Assembly: GCF_032051675.1 (NCBI RefSeq)
Contig: NZ_CP116968.1
Coordinates: forward strand, 434,001-498,000
Source of the DNA: Candidatus Nitrospira neomarina
GTDB taxonomy: Bacteria > Nitrospirota > Nitrospiria > Nitrospirales > UBA8639
Reading direction: 5' to 3'
DNA: 64,000 nucleotides
Below are positions 46,688 to 55,110 of this stretch, piece after piece; the first letter of the stretch is position 1, and every line of letters begins with the position of its first letter. Both the position numbers and the translations under genes were made by a program. The notes under the pieces were generated by a model. It made no database searches, had not been told where the DNA came from, and worked only from the letters and a program-made list of their open reading frames with translations.

Positions 46688-46741
46688 ACATACTCTCCTT
46701 TCTTAATACTCCTTTTTGAGTGGGTGAAAAAATAATGCACC

Positions 46742-48202
46742 TTAGGTAGAATGAAAATCAGGACCATACCGCACTCTTAAACGATTACGAATCCGTTCGG
46801 CTCCCGAATTCCTGGCGACTTCTCTAGCTCGTCTCCATTCCACGATAGTAGGAACGGTTCCCTTGAGGGTGACGGTGCCATTGGAGACGGTAACCCTAAT
46901 ATCCTGCTCAAAAAGACCCGGATCCCACCAAAATGCACGTCTGATCTCTTCCCAAATTTCCTCATCCAATTTATCAGGCGATTGGATTTGGAGGTAATTC
47001 ACGACATTGATGACGCCCTTTACTCTTGCCGCGGCGCGAAGGGTTTGGGAAACTTCGGTAGGAGAATTCAGGTATCCCTCGAGAGATACTTTTCCACTAT
47101 TGGCTGAAATCTTAATTTCGTAGCGATCGATGAGAGGATGCTGATTGAACGCTTCCCGGACCCGTTTTTCCAGATCGCGATCAGTAAGTCGCACGGGAGG
47201 ACGAACTTTAATGAAACTGCGTACCCGCCAAATGCCTTCCGTATTCCGTGTCGTCTCTTCCGCAGCGTATTTAGCGGCCAGGTTATCCACAATTCCGGTA
47301 AGGAAAGCCGTGCCTTCGACAACACGCACGTCGATGTCAACATCCTGAAGGCGGGGTTCATATGTGAAGGCTGTCCGTATCGCCTCTGCTGTATGGGTGT
47401 TTGATGTGAATACATCTTTGCGATGACGAAGCATTTTGTCCCGTGCCCACCATTCAACTTTGAGTGGGGCCACATTGACGTCTTTAACCCCACCCACCCA
47501 GGCATCTCTATAGGCGCTATTCTTTTCAGCCAGGCTCCCCACCGTACCGGTTAACGTCACATGCCCCTGGTCGACCATGATGCCGATGAGGCTTTCATGG
47601 ACCCAGACGTCGGATTGAAGGCGGCGGAAAATTTCCGCTTCGATTTCTGAGTCGGGACGAAAAGCCGGCGGGTTCACGGTAATCCGGCTTCTGAGAGATT
47701 GAACACCTTTTACCGATTTGACTACTTCCTCAGTCAATTGCTTTTCCTGCCAACTTTCTACTGTTCCAGTCAGCATGACGCGACCCTGCCTCACCTGTAC
47801 GGTAATTTCATAAGAGTCTGATGCCGGATCTGAGGCCAAGGCGGCATACACCTTGAATCGCAGTTCTTCGTTGCCAATCCGGCTGGTAGGGCTCACGGCG
47901 ATGGTATTGATAAGCGCTTGAACTCCTCGAATGCTGGAAACAACTTTTCCTGCACGCTCCCTGGCCAGCATTGTAGGGACCTCACCCGACAGCATAACGA
48001 CTCCATTATCTGTATGGACATCAATGCCATTTGAGGGGACCGTCTGATCGACGAGTAAACGACTTTCAATAGCGACGGTAATATCCTTGTCCGTAATGAT
48101 AGTCTGGTGCACTGCGGCCAAACCAACTGATGGCAAGGCCAACATTAATAACATTACCCTTACAGGAAGAGTTATGAAGCCTTGTCGAAAAATGTTTTTC
48201 AT
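46742..48202 (-). CDS. Exported protein with six BON domains
   Basis: 486 residues. A signal peptide (VMLLMLALPSVGLAA) is followed by six consecutive BON units of ~65-75 residues. Each has the same layout: a helix, then V-xxGxVxLxGxV, a second helix and a V-xNxIxV-type end. Examples are NGVVMLSGEV, QGRVMLTGTV, QGHVTLTGTV, EGTAFLTGIV, SGKVSLEGYL and NGTVTLKGTV. Most BON proteins have one to three units. A periplasmic lipid- or envelope-binding role is likely. No strong ribosome-binding site is seen. Confidence 0.9.
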   Translation of the reverse strand: MKNIFRQGFITLPVRVMLLMLALPSVGLAAVHQTIITDKDITVAIESRLLVDQTVPSNGIDVHTDNGVVMLSGEVPTMLARERAGKVVSSIRGVQALINTIAVSPTSRIGNEELRFKVYAALASDPASDSYEITVQVRQGRVMLTGTVESWQEKQLTEEVVKSVKGVQSLRSRITVNPPAFRPDSEIEAEIFRRLQSDVWVHESLIGIMVDQGHVTLTGTVGSLAEKNSAYRDAWVGGVKDVNVAPLKVEWWARDKMLRHRKDVFTSNTHTAEAIRTAFTYEPRLQDVDIDVRVVEGTAFLTGIVDNLAAKYAAEETTRNTEGIWRVRSFIKVRPPVRLTDRDLEKRVREAFNQHPLIDRYEIKISANSGKVSLEGYLNSPTEVSQTLRAAARVKGVINVVNYLQIQSPDKLDEEIWEEIRRAFWWDPGLFEQDIRVTVSNGTVTLKGTVPTIVEWRRAREVARNSGAERIRNRLRVRYGPDFHST

Positions 48203-48582
48203 CTGGATTAACCGAGGGTGTTGAAATTATCCCAATATCCCGATTTCTCTCTCAGGCCAAACATTGACCTCGACCGGTGTTTACATCCGTCTAACCCCAT
48301 TTAGGAGAAGACCACTGGAATACATCTATTGAAATGATGGGAAACGCGTAGCTTTTTCGTTCTGTATACACGAAATTGGAGGAAAAGGGTCCTATGCGAA
48401 ACCCTGGAATTCCGGGATGCGAAGGGTAGTTTTAGGCTAGGCGCCTCATGCCGGAGGGATTTATGGAAAAGTCATTGTGAGAGTGCACATGAATTTAACA
48501 GACCTCAATCAACAGCATATGCGGAGAGAGCATTGGCAATACGACGAGACATTAAAATGTATGCCAATTGGCATGTATTCCT
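48203..48582. other. Intergenic region upstream of the six-BON gene
   Basis: 380 bases. It contains a CCAGGGTTT copy next to an EcoRI-type palindrome GGAATTCC (48399-48413). A 43-codon plus-strand frame from 48489 runs into the creA-like gene end and is not called. Confidence 0.4.
48399..48407 (-). promoter_or_regulatory. CCAGGGTTT motif copy
   Basis: Reads CCAGGGTTT on the minus strand, about 197 bases before the six-BON gene starting at 48202. CCCTGGAATTCCGGG here is a nearly perfect palindrome. Confidence 0.3.
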
Positions 48583-49056
48583 TTATCGTTGTTGTGGATT
48601 TGACCACGAACTGATCGGCACGGTCGAGATCGAATTTTTGGGTGAGCCTTCGATCACTTTATCGCTGTATACGAGATAGATGAATGTCTGACGCTTCTTG
48701 TCAAAGAATCGGACCACCTGCAGTTTTTTAAAAATCAGTGATCGACTCTCGTGAAACACCTTCTCTCCTTCTTCAAGCTCACCAACAATGCGAATGGGAC
48801 CGACCTGGCGGCAGGCAATTGAGGCATCTGAAGTGTCCTCAGCGACACCAACCATGCCTTTCAATCCTCCTGTCTTCGCTCGACTCAGATGGCAGGTGAC
48901 TCCTTCAATCTTGGGATCATCAAATGCTTCAATCACAATTTTGTGATCAGGACCCAAAAAATTGAATTTTGTATCCACACTTCCGATTTCCTCCGCATAA
49001 CTCGAAGGGACGATCAGAGCGGAAAAGAACAGAACCTTTAAGAAAAATTTCAGCAT
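48583..49056 (-). CDS. creA: CreA-like exported protein
   Basis: 157 residues. The ATG at 49056 is preferred to 49095 because it begins a clean signal peptide ([21 protein letters not shown]) and has GAAGG upstream. The mature part starts [24 protein letters not shown], then [31 protein letters not shown] and [20 protein letters not shown] (each partly shown), matching the CreA family. CreA is a periplasmic protein of unknown function. It stands alone on the minus strand. Confidence 0.85.
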   Translation of the reverse strand: MLKFFLKVLFFSALIVPSSYAEEIGSVDTKFNFLGPDHKIVIEAFDDPKIEGVTCHLSRAKTGGLKGMVGVAEDTSDASIACRQVGPIRIVGELEEGEKVFHESRSLIFKKLQVVRFFDKKRQTFIYLVYSDKVIEGSPKNSISTVPISSWSNPQQR

Positions 49057-49243
49057 GTACGCCTTCTCCCTTAACCGGTGTTTGGCCTTATCCAAGATGA
49101 ATAATTCGATGGGCTTTACTTTACTCTATAGTCCTTATAACTCAAAACTGGACAAATTCGGAACCTCTTCATCCAGAACGTCCACGGCTAGACGCTCCAG
49201 GACACAGGGTGTTCTTGTTCCTTGCTCCGCGGGGGTGCGACCA

Positions 49244-50593
49244 TTACATTCCCACTCCTTGCAGTTTATCGATTACCAACCGGACAATAGAAAAATATAG
49301 GATAAGACTCGTCACATCCGTGGTAGATGTGACCATGGGGCTACTAGCGACGGCAGGGTCGATATCTAATTTGGTCAAGAGGACAGGAAATAATACTCCG
49401 AGGAGATTGGAGACTACAACGACGGCAACCATTGCTAATCCCACACCGACGCCCACAACTATCCCTCCCCATGCATAACCGATACAACCCGCACCGATTC
49501 CCATTGTTAAGCCCAGAGTGCTCCCTACGGCTAGCTCTTTCCAGGCTGTGTTCAACCATTGTGAGGCTTTCAGGTCCTCAATGGCCAGGGATCGAACCAT
49601 CAGCATGGCGGCTTGTGCGCCGGTGTTCCCCCCGCTTCCCATTAACATGGGAATAAAGAATGTTAAGACGAGTGTGGAAGCTAGGATTTCCTCATACACG
49701 GCGATGACACTGGAAGCAGTGAGATTGACCAGAATTAATGCCATCAGCCAGGGAATGCGTTTGCGATAGAGCATCCATATGCCCGATTCCCGGTAACTGG
49801 TTTTCAACGGTTCGACGGCTGCTCCTTTTTGAATGTCTTCCGTGGCTTCTTCTTCGGCCACATCCAACACATCATCGGCCGTCACGATTCCGAGTAGGGT
49901 GCCGTTGGTGTCAACGACAGGAAGGGCAAACAGATCATATTTTTGCATCATGCGGACGGCTTCCTCCCGATCGTCCCAGGCCGAGAGTGAGGTAAAGGAT
50001 TGGTCCATGATGCTCTCGACTGTCTCCAAAGGATCGGCTAATACAAATTGGTGTAACTCTAACGCATCTAATAATTTCCCATTTTCATCTGTGATATAGA
50101 TGGTAGAAATTGTCTCGCAATCACTGCCTTTCCACCGTATATGGGTCAGGGCTCGTTGGATGCTCCAGGCGGGAAGCACAGATACATAGTCGGGAGTCAT
50201 TAATCGACCGACACTTTCATCGGGATACCCCAAGAGCTGTTCTGCTTCCTGCCGGTCTTCAGGACCTAAAAGGGTGAGTAAGTGGCTGATGGCGAGGGCG
50301 GGCAATTCCTCTAGCACTCCTGTCCGATCGTCAGGCCTCAGTTTGGCCAACAATTCACCCGCTTCCCTGTCGGTGAGTTCGGTCAATAACGAAGCTTGAA
50401 TTTCCGGCGTCAGGTATGAAAACAGTTCACCGGAATCAGTACGAGAAAGGAAATTGAATACGAGGACGCGGGCCGCTTTGGGGGTATTCGACAGGGCCTC
50501 AGCTACCTCTGGAAGCGGAAGGCCGTTCAACAGCTCTCGCAATTCAGTCCACTTTTGTTGTGCAATCAACTCCTCTACCGTAGATAGCTCCAT
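49244..50593 (-). CDS. mgtE: Magnesium transporter MgtE
   Basis: 449 residues. The N-terminal helical domain holds repeated LL...L(T/P)DREAGELLAKL motifs. Two CBS domains follow (~130-250, with DENGKLLDALELHQ and DTNGTLLGIVTADD). Five membrane helices from ~285 include the pore signature MLMGSGGNTGAQAAMLMVRSLA (~330). In MgtE the CBS domains sense Mg2+ and gate the channel. GGAGGAG precedes the ATG. It is divergent from a stand-alone CBS protein. Confidence 0.94.
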   Translation of the reverse strand: MELSTVEELIAQQKWTELRELLNGLPLPEVAEALSNTPKAARVLVFNFLSRTDSGELFSYLTPEIQASLLTELTDREAGELLAKLRPDDRTGVLEELPALAISHLLTLLGPEDRQEAEQLLGYPDESVGRLMTPDYVSVLPAWSIQRALTHIRWKGSDCETISTIYITDENGKLLDALELHQFVLADPLETVESIMDQSFTSLSAWDDREEAVRMMQKYDLFALPVVDTNGTLLGIVTADDVLDVAEEEATEDIQKGAAVEPLKTSYRESGIWMLYRKRIPWLMALILVNLTASSVIAVYEEILASTLVLTFFIPMLMGSGGNTGAQAAMLMVRSLAIEDLKASQWLNTAWKELAVGSTLGLTMGIGAGCIGYAWGGIVVGVGVGLAMVAVVVVSNLLGVLFPVLLTKLDIDPAVASSPMVTSTTDVTSLILYFSIVRLVIDKLQGVGM

Positions 50594-50755
50594 TTATGAC
50601 TCCTCCCATCCGGTATAGCGAATGACTGACGAGCTTACCTTATTCGACTTTGTATAAATAAAAGAATAGATCATTCTTCCAGAACCCCCGCGGTTAGTGC
50701 CCAGTGAGGCAGAGGGGGAATTTTAGTTTGAGGATTATAGACAACAAAGTAAACA

Positions 50756-50764
50756 CCAGGGTTC
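50756..50764 (+). promoter_or_regulatory. CCAGGGTTC motif copy
   Basis: Plus-strand copy about 115 bases before the CBS gene starting at 50880, in gene sense. Confidence 0.25.
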
Positions 50765-50879
50765 TTAATAGGGTCGTTTTGTCACGTATTCGTGGTAAGG
50801 TCCACCGGTGAAAGGTGATGGAAAGAAGTACTAAGTTAGACATAAGAAGCATGTTTATAAAATACGAAGGAGGAGTAGG

Positions 50880-51251
50880 ATGATCGTCAAGGATATTATG
50901 ACCCCCGTGGCAGAGGTCTTAAACGGCTATGAATATTTAGATCGGGCCGTCCTGTCTATGAAACGACTCGGTTTAAGCCGTTTGCCTGTCGTTGATCACA
51001 ACCGGATCGTGGGAATTCTCACTCACCAGAACATTGATATAGAAAGTACTCTTGGTGGTTGGGATCTCACGGAGACTCAGGTTCGAAATGCCATGATGGC
51101 CGGAGACATGACCTGTTCCGAATATCTCACGGTCGATGAGATGACCCGACTTCTGAAACGAATGCAGAAGAGTTGTCTGGTCGTATTAAATAATGAGGGG
51201 CACGCTGTCGGGATTGTTTCGGAGGAAAATATTTCAGGAAGTTCGGTTTAA
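50880..51251 (+). CDS. Stand-alone CBS-pair protein
   Basis: 123 residues made of two CBS motifs (~1-60, VKDIMTPVAEVL...LSRLPVVDHNRIVGILTHQ; ~65-122, LTVDEMTRLLKRMQKSCLVVLN...AVGIVSEENI). CBS pairs bind adenosine nucleotides and regulate partners. It has no fused enzyme, so it probably acts as a small sensor. GGAGGAG precedes the ATG. It is divergent from mgtE, whose product also carries CBS domains. Confidence 0.87.
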   Translation: MIVKDIMTPVAEVLNGYEYLDRAVLSMKRLGLSRLPVVDHNRIVGILTHQNIDIESTLGGWDLTETQVRNAMMAGDMTCSEYLTVDEMTRLLKRMQKSCLVVLNNEGHAVGIVSEENISGSSV

Positions 51252-51474
51252 AGAAGTCATGCCCCATACGGAAAATACTGGCGAAGACTTGAAGTGCGGA
51301 AACACATAAAGTCGACGGATTCCGTGATGTTCCGGCCAACGCCCGTTCCCCAACTTCCGATGATTCTTTCATTTTCAATTGATGTATAACGATTTGAAGT
51401 CTCTTCACACGCCAATGTCAGACTTGCATTCGGCAAAAAACTCTGCCCTTCCCGCGGCAAATGGAGGATTTGGA

Positions 51475-52836
51475 TCATTGCTCAAAGGAATCGTAAGGAA
51501 TCTTTTGGGGAAAAGTTCCATTGTCGGAAGGGGAGGCTTGATACGTTGATTTTTCGTCCTCCAACCGCATCTCACCATAAATGAGGTACCCGTTGACTGC
51601 TCGTGCGGATTCGCGTACCCATCCCATGGCTAAGAGAATGATCACCGTCAACCCTGCCAACGTCACCAACATACCCGCCATCCTTCGCGGAGCTTCTGAC
51701 GCGGATCTCGAAACGGTGGCGGGGGGCATTCGCCCAAACACCCGCAAAGAGTACAGCCAATGTCCGAATCCAAAGACCACAAGGCTTGAAAGCGCAAAAT
51801 ATTTATACGGTTGCATCTTCCCCAAAGAATTAATTTCCTGATCGGTCAACCGATTAAGAAGAGGGATATGCTGCAATTGATAGGGCATCGCCAACATCAT
51901 TGCGGCGATCACGATGACCGTGAGTGACAATGGGATGAATCCGATGAAAGATGGAGGCGGTTTTGACTGGGACCGAACCATCTGCATGACATACAGAGAA
52001 CCGACCAGTATTAATAATCCATACAATAACGCCACGACATCAAAAAGCCACGAACGTTCTCCTAGCATCACGGTATAAAAGGCCTGGGGTTGTCCATATC
52101 GCAAATGAAGCAAATATTGATACCCCACCACCGGCATGACCAGCAGAGCTCCATAGCCAATGACAAAACAGTAACTTCCTCCCTTTTGGAAAAAGTTGCG
52201 ATCTGTATCGGTTGTAGATTTCAGATAACGTACGGCACAGATCCCACCAAGGGCAAAGCCCGCCCACGTCAGATTGCCAAACCACCGGTGAAGATCCAAA
52301 TGAATCATCGTGGGATTGAACACATTCTCCCATGCCGAATGAATGGGATCCGGCGTCAGCATATAGGAAGCGGTAATATCGATCATAAACATGGCACTTA
52401 AGGCACAGCCTGCGGCAAGCCATATAAAGGCCAAGTGCACCTTTTGTCTCCACCCATGCCGTCCCCACTCCCAAAGGTAATACCAGGCATAGGCAAAAAT
52501 CGCTTCTCCCAAAAACAATGCGGCCTCTCCCAAAAACGGCCAAAACATGATGTGAAACAGACGGTGCCAGAATTGAGGCCAATAGATGTTCAGAGCAAAC
52601 ACCAGAACGACGCCAAAGAATGAAATGCTCGCAGTGGAAATCACCAATGCAAATGCAATCAGCTTGGCCAACCGGTGGAACCATTCTTTTTCCGTGACAT
52701 AGCTGAATGTTGCCGTCACGGCTCCGATCAAGGATGAACCCACAATGAAGGTGGCAAATAAACTATGAGTCAGGGCAGAAGCGGCAATGGCCACACGCCC
52801 GACGGTAAGAGAAATTTCCAGTGGCTCAAGAGTCAT
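51475..52836 (-). CDS. Cytochrome bd oxidase subunit I-like protein (first paralogue)
   Basis: 453 residues with about nine helices and the CydA layout. His24 (ASALTHSLFATF) aligns with the haem b595 ligand of CydA. Glu104 and Glu111 (LGEAALFLGEAIFA) resemble the acidic pair near haem d. His179 and His183 (IHLDLHRWFGNLTWAG) cover the haem b558 position. The GRQPW quinol-site motif of classical CydA is absent and no long Q-loop is seen. Its start overlaps the previous gene's stop by four bases (ATGA). It is the last gene of the complex-III-like operon. There is no CydB. Confidence 0.82.
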   Translation of the reverse strand: MTLEPLEISLTVGRVAIAASALTHSLFATFIVGSSLIGAVTATFSYVTEKEWFHRLAKLIAFALVISTASISFFGVVLVFALNIYWPQFWHRLFHIMFWPFLGEAALFLGEAIFAYAWYYLWEWGRHGWRQKVHLAFIWLAAGCALSAMFMIDITASYMLTPDPIHSAWENVFNPTMIHLDLHRWFGNLTWAGFALGGICAVRYLKSTTDTDRNFFQKGGSYCFVIGYGALLVMPVVGYQYLLHLRYGQPQAFYTVMLGERSWLFDVVALLYGLLILVGSLYVMQMVRSQSKPPPSFIGFIPLSLTVIVIAAMMLAMPYQLQHIPLLNRLTDQEINSLGKMQPYKYFALSSLVVFGFGHWLYSLRVFGRMPPATVSRSASEAPRRMAGMLVTLAGLTVIILLAMGWVRESARAVNGYLIYGEMRLEDEKSTYQASPSDNGTFPQKIPYDSFEQ

Positions 52837-54005
52837 GGGAATGTTTGGCTTCTAAACGTCGATTCCATCTGATTGTTGATAATTCCATGAATGGTATCGG
52901 GTCCTCTTGCCACTTCCCGGATGGTTCCCATTGTCAAATAGAGGACCAGCGCGGCCAGACCAAGGGCCATGGCGATGAAATGAATGAACGGCTTGTTGAG
53001 TGAGGGCGTTGAGCCACGCATCCAAACAGGAAACACATACCGAAGGTACCAACCCGTTTGAAACAGCACGATAAAATTCACGATACGCCGATACAAAGGA
53101 TACGGCGCCAGAACGACCATCAACACGATTGTCAGCACATAAAATACCTCAGCCCGGTAGGAATGTCCCCGCTCCAGATGAACCGAGCGAAAAATGAGAT
53201 GGCTGCCTAACAGGAGTAGGGCCAGGAGGGTAAATTGCCCTATCACGAGCAGAACCGTTTGGCCTTCATAGAGGTTCTGCAGAATATCCGGCTGTGCATT
53301 CTGTATGTGTTGCGCGAAGACGAAACCGGAGACCGGCTGAATCATCAGGCTCACAATGCCGATGGCCATGCCTGTTTTGATGAGTGTGAGGTAATAGGCA
53401 TCATTCTTTGTTTGACCGGAATGGTTCCAAAGACGCCATCCGGCATACGCCGCCATGACATATCCGGCGATGACCAGGTTTCCAAAGAATCGATGGACCA
53501 TCAAGGGGACCCATGTCGGGTTCCAGAGCCTTGCCCATCCATTATCGCCCTGAACAGGAGTCATCATAAATGAACCGATCCCGTCAAGAATTCCACCCCA
53601 TATCAGAATGAGTACGGCGGCGACCGTTCCCAACGTGATATGCCAGGTGATACTTTTCGAACGAAGCCGATCCCAAAAATGATAATAGGGATACAGGCAC
53701 AACACTTGAATGAAAAACACGATCAAAGCCAGATGCAAAGGATAGCGGAAGTGGTTAAACAGGTAGCTATTTGTGAGAGGGAAAAGTCCGATGAATAATT
53801 CCAGCATAAAGACAGCCAACACGATGCTGGTGGTATACGTCACCAGCGTAAATCGTGTGGCCAGATACGCAAAATCCGTGAAATAAGGGCGACTGCGTCC
53901 CAATCCTTCCGCGATGGGAGCCAGAACCATGAATCCCACACCAAGACTCGCGAGGGTAATATGGGCCAAACTGAAAAAGCCGATCCAAAAGCTTGAACTC
54001 GTCAT
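52833..54005 (-). CDS. Cytochrome bd oxidase subunit I-like protein (second paralogue)
   Basis: 390 residues from the ATG at 54005, which gives a clean first helix and avoids overlap with the cytochrome c gene; the frame is open to 54122. The fold follows CydA: His15 (LAHITLAS), and His171 in MVHRFFGNLVIAG aligned with His183 of its neighbour. The shared block D-x4-(S/T)-x-M-x-TP then NPT-x5-7-H(R)-x-FGNL shows the two are related. The acidic pair is missing, with PLHLALIVFFIQVLC in its place. GRQPW is also missing. It may be structural or bind fewer haems. Confidence 0.8.
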   Translation of the reverse strand: MTSSSFWIGFFSLAHITLASLGVGFMVLAPIAEGLGRSRPYFTDFAYLATRFTLVTYTTSIVLAVFMLELFIGLFPLTNSYLFNHFRYPLHLALIVFFIQVLCLYPYYHFWDRLRSKSITWHITLGTVAAVLILIWGGILDGIGSFMMTPVQGDNGWARLWNPTWVPLMVHRFFGNLVIAGYVMAAYAGWRLWNHSGQTKNDAYYLTLIKTGMAIGIVSLMIQPVSGFVFAQHIQNAQPDILQNLYEGQTVLLVIGQFTLLALLLLGSHLIFRSVHLERGHSYRAEVFYVLTIVLMVVLAPYPLYRRIVNFIVLFQTGWYLRYVFPVWMRGSTPSLNKPFIHFIAMALGLAALVLYLTMGTIREVARGPDTIHGIINNQMESTFRSQTFP

Positions 54006-54034
54006 TCTGTTTACCACATTTCCAAAGACGCTAA

Positions 54035-54550
54035 TTAACTCGGCGGATTCCGTTTCTGCATCAAGAGACTGGCGGATGGCGCATGATCCGAAAAAGTCCG
54101 AAGAAATGCCACTAAGGCCCATCTTTCTTCCTGAGAAAGAAATGGTTCAAACGCGGGCATCACATGTTCTCCATGAGTGACAATGGTATACAGCCCCTCA
54201 TCCGGTTTCTGTTGTACCGCCGAAGCGTGAAGATTGGGCGGCAGGTCCGGCAGATACCCGGCAACCGGTCCGTCACCCATTCCCTGTTGTCCATGACAAT
54301 GGGCGCAATTGATTGCAAAGAGCCGTGCGCCATCGAGCGGATTGTTTGTCTGTTCCAGCGGAGATGTCGCAAGGGAAAATGGCGTCTTATTCGGAGAGCT
54401 TTCCGGCGGTGAATGTACCCGTGGAGCTTCTTGATGAGAAAACGACGGTTGTTCTTCCATATCTTCCGAGCATCCCCATAGAAATAGTCCAGCCAACAGA
54501 ATCCAACTCAGGAAACGGTACGAGCGGTTCCAATCAACATGGTTCAGCAT
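54035..54550 (-). CDS. Monohaem cytochrome c lipoprotein (ActE-like)
   Basis: 171 residues. The N-terminal membrane segment ends at Cys27 (FLWGC), a probable lipid anchor. A Pro/Ser-rich linker follows, then a class I cytochrome c domain with CAHCH at 82-86 and a likely distal Met131 (EHVMPAF). In alternative complex III, ActE is such a lipid-anchored monohaem cytochrome that passes electrons on. Here it is encoded between ActD and the two bd-like proteins, so it could hand electrons to or from them. Confidence 0.87.
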   Translation of the reverse strand: MLNHVDWNRSYRFLSWILLAGLFLWGCSEDMEEQPSFSHQEAPRVHSPPESSPNKTPFSLATSPLEQTNNPLDGARLFAINCAHCHGQQGMGDGPVAGYLPDLPPNLHASAVQQKPDEGLYTIVTHGEHVMPAFEPFLSQEERWALVAFLRTFSDHAPSASLLMQKRNPPS

Positions 54551-54564
54551 CTTTCCTCGGTCCT

Positions 54565-55110
54565 TCAGTTACCCGCTATGGTCAGGATTTCCACTTCAGA
54601 AGCCCCGGCTTTTTGAAGCAGGCGGAAAATAGAGTGAGCCTTGGTTGTGTCGTTCCCAACCTGTATTGATAGACCTACCGACCCCTCATCAATGCGCGGA
54701 TCATTTCGAAGGCCCGACTGTTGCACGAAGGCAATTTTGATCGCCGCCGCAAAAAAGGTCACGACAATTGCCATCAGCATCATAGTTTCATAAGAGATAA
54801 TTCCTACTATCGGAATACTCACAATGGGTTTTCCGCCCGTCATTAAGGGATACAACAGCGCGGTTCCTGCGGCGAAAAAAAGGCCGATTCCAATTCCCAC
54901 AATCCCTCCGATAATGGTCAGGCGATGGAGCGGAATGCGAACCGGTTTATTGAGCAGCGAGGATTCCAGCGGAAGAGGGGAGAGAATTTCCATAAGGATA
55001 TCGGGAATGCCCTGGCGTCGTAATTGATCAAGCACAGGAGGGAGAGAAATCGCCGGATCGAATAATCCCAGCACCACCTGTCTGTCTGCCGTCTCAGTGT
55101 TCTTGGGCAT
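54565..55110 (-). CDS. actD: DUF3341 membrane subunit (ActD-like)
   Basis: 181 residues. A soluble N-terminal part (VVLGLFDPAISLPPVLDQLRRQGI, shown in part) is followed by two helices (~65-90, IIGGIVGIGIGLFFAAGTAL; ~110-135) and a C-terminal ferredoxin-like tail. This is the ActD layout of alternative complex III. The start lies inside the end of the NrfD-type gene (17-base overlap), indicating translational coupling. Confidence 0.88.
   Translation of the reverse strand: MPKNTETADRQVVLGLFDPAISLPPVLDQLRRQGIPDILMEILSPLPLESSLLNKPVRIPLHRLTIIGGIVGIGIGLFFAAGTALLYPLMTGGKPIVSIPIVGIISYETMMLMAIVVTFFAAAIKIAFVQQSGLRNDPRIDEGSVGLSIQVGNDTTKAHSIFRLLQKAGASEVEILTIAGN

Noticed and set aside
48489-48620. 43-codon plus-strand frame running into the creA-like gene
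   Set aside because: Overlaps the real gene on the other strand and has no convincing ribosome-binding site.
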